A DNA stretch of 64,000 nucleotides from Emticicia sp. CRIBPO (GTDB taxonomy: Bacteria; Bacteroidota; Bacteroidia; Cytophagales; Spirosomataceae). Under the pieces are notes generated by a model. That model was not told where the DNA came from, did no database searches, and worked only from the letters and a program-made list of their open reading frames with translations. Made by a program: the position numbers and the translations under genes. Location: assembly GCF_009905725.1 (NCBI RefSeq), contig NZ_JAAAKV010000009.1:186001-250000 (forward strand). Direction: 5' to 3'. Positions 57,382 through 64,000 of the stretch are shown here, piece after piece (the stretch's first letter is position 1; every line of letters starts with the position of its first letter).

Positions 57382-58050
57382 GACAGGATTTCAGGATGGG
57401 CGGGATGAAGCAAACCACGGCGGAGCAACAGATAAATGCTTCTGATTTGCAAATGCCCCCCGAAGTGGATCATCCCGACCGGGTAGCGATGACAAGCCTA
57501 GAGATCAGCCGGATTTGGAAGTGAATCTACGAAGAGTAAATGCCAGGGGAGATACCTACCGCAACAATTCTCACAATAGAAAATCTGATATATGTAGTAG
57601 TGATCAGAAAGATTGAAGTAGAGACCGGAATAACTGAACGAGAGACCGGAATAATTGAACGAGAGACCGGAATAACTGAAGTAGCGACCAGAATAATTGA
57701 ACGAGAGACCGGAATAACTGAAGTAGCAACCAGAATAATTGAACGGGAGACCAGAATAACTGAAGTAGCGACCAGAATAATTGAACGGGAGACCGGAATA
57801 ACTGAAGTAGCGACCGGAATAATTGAACGAGAGACCAGAATAATTGAACGAGAGACCGGAATAACTGAAGTAGCGACCGGAATAATTGAACGAGAGACCG
57901 GAATAACTGAAGTAGCGACCAGAATAATTGAACGAGAGACCAGAATAATTGAACGAGAGACCAGAATAATTGAACGGGAGACCAGAATAATTGAACGGGA
58001 GATCAGAAGTTCTGACTTTTTATGGACAGGATTTCAGGATGGACAGGATG
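57382..58050 (+). repeat. 26-bp direct repeat flanking the minisatellite
   Basis: GACAGGATTTCAGGATGGGC at 57382-57401 continues to 57407, and a near copy (24 of 26 bases identical) lies at 58025-58050. Everything between, including the 21-bp repeat array, is enclosed by the pair. Confidence 0.6.
57615..58013 (+). repeat. 21-bp tandem array (19 units) with 42-bp higher-order unit
   Basis: Nineteen 21-bp units start GAACGAGAGACCGGAATAAT or GAAGTAGCGACCAGAATAAT and end ATT or ACT. Units ending ACT are followed by the GAAGTAGC type in six of seven cases, giving a 42-bp unit repeated six times (from 57657, 57699, 57741, 57783, 57846 and 57888), with five single GAACG units in between. The length keeps a plus-strand frame open (57540-58103, repeat ERETGIT-EVATRII). 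There are no spacers, so it is not a CRISPR array. I do not annotate the frame as a gene. Confidence 0.85.
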
Positions 58051-58103
58051 CGGTCGGAGACCGGGGGACGCCGTCCGGTGCGTCGGAGACGCTGGACAGC
58101 TGA

Positions 58104-58619
58104 GCGGGACAAACTAATCTTTAAGCGATCGAAACGCCGGAGAGCGGTTGTTACCATATTTCTGCGGTCACCCGCTATATATGTCAGTGCTGTCAACATA
58201 TCTGTGCATTCACCCACTATATATGTCCGTGTAGCCATCATAACTACAATTAAAATCAGTTCTTCTGAATTTAAGAATATCTTCGATGAAATAGCGGCAA
58301 TGTATTTCAAACCCTGAAATAATTATCTTCTAAAAACTATACGAATTGTGGACGGGGTGGTCTCCGACATATCAAGACCTTCAAGTAATTTCAAATTAGC
58401 GTTAGTTGTTAATTCTGGTGTAATTGGAGTTCAATTACCCAACTGTCATCGCAAAATCAAAACACACCCATCCCCTTCCCCGTATTTTGTACACGTAAAC
58501 TGTTGAAGTCTGTATCCTCTTCTTTACAGGGCAAGCGTAATATTACTACGGAAATATGAGTTTCGTATTAACCGAATGCCAGTCGGATCTTTACTCCTTT
58601 CTGACCCCAGAAATGAGCT
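58104..58619. other. Gene-poor stretch between the repeats and the XRE gene
   Basis: No convincing gene. It contains a degenerate direct repeat TCACCC-CTATATATGTC-GTG at 58168-58189 and 58210-58231, 42 bases apart, and otherwise low-complexity sequence. Nothing else supported. Confidence 0.6.
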
Positions 58620-58847
58620 TTATTTCAATAATGCTACAATCTTATTATGGTCTAATTCGAGAACAAGAAGAATATTAAGAAGATATGACAGCTTAAGGCT
58701 CAGTTTCCCGGATTCAATTTTTTGATAAGTTGATTGTTTAATTTTTAGACAATAGGCTACATATTCCTGCGAATAGCCTTTAGATTCTCTTTCTTGTTTA
58801 ATTTGTGCTAAAATCATCCGGACTTTTTTGTTGGTTTCTTCGTGCAT
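58620..58847 (-). CDS. Small XRE-family helix-turn-helix protein (75 aa)
   Basis: A single HTH_3 domain: RMILAQIKQERESKGYSQEY, then VAYCLKIKQSTYQKIESGKL and a C-terminal LSYLLNILLVLELDHNK. The YSQEYVAYCLKIKQSTYQKIE spread is the classic second and third helices of the XRE fold. At 75 residues it has no sensory domain. It is divergent from the giant surface gene 191 bases away, and inverted repeats lie in between, so it may repress that gene or itself. Confidence 0.85.
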   Translation of the reverse strand: MHEETNKKVRMILAQIKQERESKGYSQEYVAYCLKIKQSTYQKIESGKLSLKLSYLLNILLVLELDHNKIVALLK

Positions 58848-58901
58848 CTAATGGTAAGGTTTAAGCTTCAAAAAAAAACTACGTATATTATTCCAAAACA
58901 G

Positions 58902-58990
58902 AATGATCTTTATCATTGTTTTCTTGAATTTTCCTTTCGGAGATGTAATATTCGTATACAATTTAAAATCAAGGCATGGGGCATACGAAT
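58902..58990. promoter_or_regulatory. Inverted repeats in the divergent region between the XRE and giant genes
   Basis: A perfect 6-4-6 repeat AATGAT-CTTT-ATCATT lies at 58902-58917, and a 10-bp pair ATTCGTATAC/GCATACGAAT (one mismatch) at 58950-58959 and 58981-58990. These are candidate operators for the small XRE protein. Confidence 0.4.
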
Positions 58991-59038
58991 TGCATTAGTT
59001 CAAATACTTTGCCAGTTTAACCTTTTCACATTTTTTTT

Positions 59039-62000
59039 ATGGTAAAATTTTACCGGGTCATTGCCATGGCTGTCATTATAGCCGGCATGCTTGGCAACGC
59101 TGTTGCCAGAAAGCATGAAATAATAGAGAAAATTAGTAATAAAGAGTCCGGAACATCTGTAAAGCCGCTTCCAAAGCCGATACTATTTGGTAGCATTGAA
59201 AAAATTTACAAATCTGACTCTGTCGGAGGGCAGGTGGTGCCTTACAGACTAATCAAACCTGATTATACTTTGTACAAACTCATGGAATTCGATCCTGTAA
59301 AGTTCTCAATGTCCTTAAAGAGTGATTCTGTTATCATAGGAAAAGAATTTGAAATCAGCATTGAAGCCGAATACCTGGAAGTCCATGCGATGAGCATGTT
59401 TACCTTCGAGGGATCGAACGCTTTTACCTTAAACATCCTCTTCCCTAAGGGTTTTATACAAACTGGGGGGACATATTCTCCTTATATAAAAGGCTCGGTG
59501 AGCAGAACAGACCTTCGTAAAACTTATACTATTAAAGGATATTTTGAAGGAGACCCTGGAGAAGAAGGCTTTAAACTTCTAAGGTCTCATGCCCAGGCCG
59601 ACCAGACAAGTATATATGTATTAAAATCAGAACTTTACCTTAGATCAGAATATAGAACAATAACAGAGCCTCAATCCGGAAAAAGAACATCATTCTCTGT
59701 TTTAAAGGAATCAAAACTTTCAAAATCCATTAATGTTTCAGAAAAAACAGTTGCTTTTTCAAATAACTGGTGTGGAACCCCCACAGCGGTCGTTGGCTCA
59801 ACTACCAGCTCGCAGTCCTTTTGTGGTCAGATTGTCTTATACGTAGAGAACTGTCCTAATCAATATTATGATATCCAGTGGAGCATTGATGGTTCCATCA
59901 GTCCCTCAAAAACATTTACTCAAACTTCCTCCACCGCCGCAAGGTGCATCAAGAGAGCCGACAATTGTGTTGGAGATTATTCCTCAACGCTCACCTATTC
60001 AAAAATACCGGACCCCAACGCACCTACCATCAGTTCTTCCATATCTCCGATAAATGTTTGTAACAGCATTACCCTTTCAGCTTCCGGCTGCTCAGGAACC
60101 GTCAACTGGTCAAACGGTTCTACAGGAAGCTCGATTACTGTCAGTTCGAGTAATACTTATTATGCCACTTGCACAAATAGCAGCTGTGGAATTACAAGTG
60201 GCTCCAGTAATACTATCACGGTACAGATGGCCGCATCACCCTCTGCTCCTACTATTTCAGGGCCAGATGCAATCTGTGGCGGAGCTTTTATTGTCGGAAC
60301 CTTAACAGCTTCTGGTTGCAGCGGAACAGTCACATGGTACAAAGCCGGCCCTGACCCCTTTACCGCCACCGGAACTACTGTTACAGGACCTCCCGGACAT
60401 TATACAGCCTATTGCAGTCATAACAGTTGTTCAAATTTAACAAGTGGCGGTTCCACTCATACAATATACTCTATCCCAGCCCCGAGCCAGGTCAATGCTG
60501 GTCCTGACGTTTATATTTGTGACGGGCAGACAACGTCTCTTAATCAGAATGTTTCAGGGTGCAGTGGAGGAACAATAGAATGGAGACAAAATGGCAATGC
60601 GGTTCCCAACCCCGGAAGTGTGGGACAAGGAACTTATACCGCTTTCTGTTCTAATAATTGTGGATTTACAGTAGACGATAAATACATCGGCTCAAGCGGC
60701 TCCGCTCCGTCATCCGTAAGTATTAATGGAAATCTATCTATTTGTGGTAACTATACTACCAATCTGTCTTACTCAGGATGTTCAAACGGAACAGTAACCT
60801 GGTTTAAAAACAACAGTGTCATTGCTAATGGAGATAACGCCGCTGCAGGCGTCTACAGGGTGGTTTGCCAAAATGCCTGCGGGTCTGTAGCAGATGAAAA
60901 AACCGTCAGTAACTCAGGGAACTGCTTTGATTTCCAGATAAGTTCTTCTCAGGGCAATTGCAGTAACGTGGTCAGTTTAGGTAGTTCAGGATGCCCTTCA
61001 GGAGGAGCAATTACATGGAGTTCTGATGCCAACTTTGCCAACACTATTTCTTCAACCCATACCATAACTGCAAATACTTATTTGTGGGGACGCTGCGTAC
61101 ATGGCCCTAACACCACGGTACAAATCACAGGACCATTTACTTATGTTTCACCAACATCTGTTCCCGACATTTCCAATGTCACAGTTTCCGGAGGGACACT
61201 GGTATCCGGCAGCAATCCTAATTACAAGTTCATTGAAGCTTGTGTGGGTGCTCAGATTACCTTAGGAGGGGCCAGCTGCTCATCCGGATATATTGAATGG
61301 AGTAGCGGCAACACCGTCACAGTAAACAATACCTCAGGCATTAATTATTATACCATGTGCCGCAGCAACACCAAACCTGAATGCGTAACGACCAACTCCA
61401 ATTATATCATCATTACAGGAAAAACAACACCCAATGTTCCCACAGTAACAAGTTCTAAGAATACCATATGTGTTGGAGAGTCCGTTACGTTAACTGCTGC
61501 GGCCTGCGGCACCGGATCTATTTCATGGGCTCCGGGCGGGGCCACCACCCAAAGTATTACGGTGAGTCCGGTTACCCAGACCACTTACACTGCCACTTGC
61601 ACCAATGGAGTTTGTACCGTCTCTTCAAATAAAACCATCAATACCGTTGCATCTCCAACTACGACAGCTCTGACCTCCGCTATTTGCGAGGGGGACACAC
61701 TTTTCCTGAAAAAATCGGCAACAATAGCCGGAGAGACGTATACCTGGACAAAAGGGGGAGTATCAGTCCCTGCCATCATACCCAATGCTGCCGCACACAA
61801 CAGCGGTGTTTACACCCTCAACATAAATAACGGTGTGTGTACGGTAACCAGCACAGCTACCATGACTGTAAACCATCTTCCGGTGCTTACAGGAGCAGGA
61901 ATAGGGTGTGACGGAGGAATTACCTATGTGGCATCAGCTGGTTCTATCGCTAAAGCCGAACTGATCCTGAACGGGGTCGTGCAGGCAACTCACTATTATA

Positions 62001-64000
62001 CGACATCCAGCCCCTTCCCCGGGTCTGTTTCTTTTGGAGTCTACACCAATCCGGGCGTTTATTACATTAAAACACAAAATGCAGGACTATGTACTTCCAC
62101 CGCTGTTGTAAGCGTTGGAACTATTGCTCCCACTGTGAGCATCACCGGTGTGCCCATCAATTCAACCAGTGTATGTACAGGAACCAATGTTCAGATTTCC
62201 GGCTCTTCATGTGCCAGTGGTTACAGTTTTAAATGGTCTGATGGAGTAACCACGAATCCCAGAACGCTGTCAAGTTCCTCACAAATAACCTATAACCTGA
62301 AAGGCAGGTGCGTAAGAGACTGTAATGTCAACCAATATGCTGAGTCAGCAAACCTAATCGTGACTTTTATTTACGTAGCTCCTCCTGCCGGCACTGTCAA
62401 TAAAACAATCTGCCTTAGCGAAAGTGTCACGCTCGACGGCTCCTGCGGCTCCAACACCATCAAATGGTACCAGGCCTCAAACAACCAGGAGGTTGCAACG
62501 ATAGTTTCTCCAGCCGCCACTACACAATATTATGCCAAGTGTATTTACAGCTCAGGCCCGTCATGCCAAAGCGTTAATAGCTCAAACATTACGGTAACCG
62601 TAAACAGCCGACCAACTGTTACTGCTACTTCTAACTTTGTTGCGGCAACAACCGGGAGTGCCTGTCCTACCAACAATGGTTACCCCAAAGTAGGTCAGGC
62701 ACTGAATTTAACAGGTTCATGTAGCAGTGGAACACCACAATGGACCGGCCCTAATGGCTTTGTATCCAGTGCCATGAATCCCGTTATTACTTCAGCAGGC
62801 CTAAATAATTCTGGTCAGTACACATTAACCTGTACGAGTTCACAGGGTTGCTCGACTACAGCTTCGACACCAGTTACTGTTTATCCCGTATGTGCCATTA
62901 CCTTCACCACCACGATCGTACCTTGTGTGGCGGGAACATCATCAATAGTAGCCAAAGTGTGTAACCGTACTACCGGACTTGTTGTTCAATACAAACTCGA
63001 AAAGAAAAGTCCTGAAAACGTTTACTCTCAATATACTGCTTATACTACCGTTACCCCGAATGCCAGTGGCGAATTTACTATACCTTTACTCCCTGAAGGT
63101 ATTTACAGAGTCACCATCAAAGAAAAAATGGCTGCAGAAGACCCCAATGCCCAGGATTGTATTTCTTCCCCAGGTAATGATATAGAAATCATATGCCCTT
63201 GTCAGAATGTGGGAACCATCAGTTATGATCGCTGGGAAGGCATTCCCGGAGTAGCGATTCCGAATCTGACTGAAAATCACGCGTACAAGCTGGCTCCGAC
63301 AGCTTCTCTCATTCTTACTAACGGGTTTGAAGGGCCGGCAAATATTGCCGATGCTTACGGAGCAAGAATCAGGGGATACATATGCCCTCCGGTTACCGGT
63401 ACTTACTATTTCTGGGTGGCAGGAGATGATCACTCAGAACTTTGGCTAAGCACAGATGATGACCGGCAAAATAAACAGATGATTGCTTTCCACAGAGGCT
63501 GGACCCCTTCCCGTCAATATGAAGTCTATGGAACGCAGAAATCTGCCGGCATTGTTCTTACAGCCAACACGAAATACTACATTGAAGCCCTTCTGAAAGA
63601 CGATGGCGGAGGAGACAACTTGTCTGTAAGCTGGCAAGTGCCGGGTCAGACATGGACCCAACTACCTATTCCATCCAATTTCCTTTCGCCTTTTTGCGAA
63701 CTGGCTCCTTACACCAATCTGACAAGCAACATCAGGCTGGCGAATGATCCGGTAACTATTCAGGTTACAGGGGGTTCGGCAGCTACTCCCATTTATGAGT
63801 GGCTGATCGGGACAGAAGTGGTGGGTACAGGAAACAGTATAACTGTTTCTCCCCAGTTTACTACCACCTATAAAATAAGGTGTCTGAATTGCATCAATTG
63901 TGCAGACGGAACGATTACTATTCCGGGAGTAGTAGCGTGTACCAAAATTTCAGCCAAAAATGCCGGGGAAGGAAACGCTCTTTATGTCGAAAATAACTTA
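59039..64000 (+). CDS. Giant cysteine-rich Ig-like/PA14 surface protein, 5' part
   Basis: The ATG at 59039 (MVKFYRVIAMAVIIAGMLGNAVA, signal peptide) opens a frame with no stop through the last base of the window, 1654 codons. Residues about 24-240 form an unassigned N-terminal region. From about 242 to 1330 follow about a dozen Ig-like repeats, each with a cysteine pair in patterns such as ICGGAFIVGTLTASGCSGTV and ICVGESVTLTAAACGTGSIS and ending in YTATC-type strands. A PA14 carbohydrate-binding domain follows (about 1392-1550, SYDRWEGIPG and WVAGDDHSELWLS), then another Ig-like domain starts. Such proteins are adhesins or type IX-secreted glycan-binding proteins of gliding Bacteroidota. The C-terminus, where a sorting domain would be, is outside the window. 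Confidence 0.87.
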   Translation, partial: MVKFYRVIAMAVIIAGMLGNAVARKHEIIEKISNKESGTSVKPLPKPILFGSIEKIYKSDSVGGQVVPYRLIKPDYTLYKLMEFDPVKFSMSLKSDSVIIGKEFEISIEAEYLEVHAMSMFTFEGSNAFTLNILFPKGFIQTGGTYSPYIKGSVSRTDLRKTYTIKGYFEGDPGEEGFKLLRSHAQADQTSIYVLKSELYLRSEYRTITEPQSGKRTSFSVLKESKLSKSINVSEKTVAFSNNWCGTPTAVVGSTTSSQSFCGQIVLYVENCPNQYYDIQWSIDGSISPSKTFTQTSSTAARCIKRADNCVGDYSSTLTYSKIPDPNAPTISSSISPINVCNSITLSASGCSGTVNWSNGSTGSSITVSSSNTYYATCTNSSCGITSGSSNTITVQMAASPSAPTISGPDAICGGAFIVGTLTASGCSGTVTWYKAGPDPFTATGTTVTGPPGHYTAYCSHNSCSNLTSGGSTHTIYSIPAPSQVNAGPDVYICDGQTTSLNQNVSGCSGGTIEWRQNGNAVPNPGSVGQGTYTAFCSNNCGFTVDDKYIGSSGSAPSSVSINGNLSICGNYTTNLSYSGCSNGTVTWFKNNSVIANGDNAAAGVYRVVCQNACGSVADEKTVSNSGNCFDFQISSSQGNCSNVVSLGSSGCPSGGAITWSSDANFANTISSTHTITANTYLWGRCVHGPNTTVQITGPFTYVSPTSVPDISNVTVSGGTLVSGSNPNYKFIEACVGAQITLGGASCSSGYIEWSSGNTVTVNNTSGINYYTMCRSNTKPECVTTNSNYIIITGKTTPNVPTVTSSKNTICVGESVTLTAAACGTGSISWAPGGATTQSITVSPVTQTTYTATCTNGVCTVSSNKTINTVASPTTTALTSAICEGDTLFLKKSATIAGETYTWTKGGVSVPAIIPNAAAHNSGVYTLNINNGVCTVTSTATMTVNHLPVLTGAGIGCDGGITYVASAGSIAKAELILNGVVQATHYYTTSSPFPGSVSFGVYTNPGVYYIKTQNAGLCTSTAVVSVGTIAPTVSITGVPINSTSVCTGTNVQISGSSCASGYSFKWSDGVTTNPRTLSSSSQITYNLKGRCVRDCNVNQYAESANLIVTFIYVAPPAGTVNKTICLSESVTLDGSCGSNTIKWYQASNNQEVATIVSPAATTQYYAKCIYSSGPSCQSVNSSNITVTVNSRPTVTATSNFVAATTGSACPTNNGYPKVGQALNLTGSCSSGTPQWTGPNGFVSSAMNPVITSAGLNNSGQYTLTCTSSQGCSTTASTPVTVYPVCAITFTTTIVPCVAGTSSIVAKVCNRTTGLVVQYKLEKKSPENVYSQYTAYTTVTPNASGEFTIPLLPEGIYRVTIKEKMAAEDPNAQDCISSPGNDIEIICPCQNVGTISYDRWEGIPGVAIPNLTENHAYKLAPTASLILTNGFEGPANIADAYGARIRGYICPPVTGTYYFWVAGDDHSELWLSTDDDRQNKQMIAFHRGWTPSRQYEVYGTQKSAGIVLTANTKYYIEALLKDDGGGDNLSVSWQVPGQTWTQLPIPSNFLSPFCELAPYTNLTSNIRLANDPVTIQVTGGSAATPIYEWLIGTEVVGTGNSITVSPQFTTTYKIRCLNCINCADGTITIPGVVACTKISAKNAGEGNALYVENNL

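Noticed and set aside
57615-58013. CRISPR array
   Set aside because: Units are directly contiguous and nearly identical along the full length; there are no unique spacers and no cas genes nearby.
57540-58103. Open frame across the 21-bp array encoding ERETGIT-EVATRII repeats
   Set aside because: The repeat length is a multiple of three, so it stays open by construction; the flanking residues look non-coding and there is no signal peptide, domain or clear promoter.
59868-61800. Several short frames inside the giant surface gene, both strands
   Set aside because: They are low-complexity shadows of the Ig-like repeats; the plus-strand frame from 59039 has no stop through the window end.
1-64000. 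tRNA or rRNA genes
   Set aside because: No cloverleaf-like arms or rRNA-like stretches were seen in the intergenic regions; a dedicated search was not possible here.

Overview
The window reads as a chromosomal segment of a Bacteroidota bacterium, most likely of the Cytophagales. The basis is the gene content: a TonB-dependent receptor, a type IX secretion sorting domain, a PorE-type TPR/propeller/OmpA protein, an Lpt set with a Bacteroidota-type OstA-like protein, an Rpb6-like omega subunit, lipoproteins with Bacteroidota-style signals, and several promoters matching TAnnTTTG, one pair with TTTG 20-21 bp upstream. Placement below order would be a guess. I found no rRNA, tRNA, CRISPR array or recognisable insertion sequence.

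Layout. 1-5.3 kb: the end of a TonB-dependent receptor, a 35-residue lysine-rich protein missed by ordinary ORF length cut-offs, a lipoprotein, and a BlaI/BlaR1-type pair whose promoter carries three matching palindromes. 5.3-8.2 kb: GH29 fucosidase, NagA and a small conserved protein. 8.2-10.9 kb: alanine dehydrogenase divergent from an Lrp-type regulator, then a DUF3800 protein. 11.1-15.2 kb: an ECF sigma operon (sigma, probable anti-sigma, beta-rich exported protein, probable outer-membrane protein, FkbM methyltransferase). 15.3-22.3 kb: a secreted metalloprotease, DUF1684 protein, riboflavin synthase, PASTA protein, rhodanese, Dtd and MgtE.

22.4-33.8 kb is a sugar-oxidation locus. A Nudix-fold regulator with a broken Nudix box is divergent from a 1250-residue fusion of ThuA, a PQQ-type sugar dehydrogenase, PKD, cytochrome c and a carbohydrate-binding region. 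Next come a Tat-exported TIM-barrel isomerase, a cytoplasmic-type isomerase, a DUF433/DUF5615 module, two Gfo/Idh/MocA oxidoreductases and an MFS transporter. A second fusion of the same design lies at 47.6-51.0 kb. I infer that sugars are oxidised in the periplasm with electrons leaving through the fused cytochrome, and that products are then isomerised, imported and reduced or oxidised again. This is the best candidate in the window for a poorly described system.

33.9-47.5 kb is mostly housekeeping and envelope work: coaX, an outer-membrane protein, lptC, a recN-lipoprotein-SCO-cytochrome c operon, a PorE-like protein, tilS, an OstA-like protein, a small T9SS cargo, bamD and rpoZ. 51.0-57.4 kb holds a helix-hairpin-helix protein, a gamma-glutamyltransferase, an M24 peptidase, a tandem thioredoxin protein and an unknown exported protein. 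57.4-59.0 kb is repeat-rich and gene-poor, with a 19-unit 21-bp minisatellite that has a higher-order pattern, and a small XRE regulator. From 59,039 a very large cysteine-rich Ig-like/PA14 surface protein runs without a stop to the end of the window.
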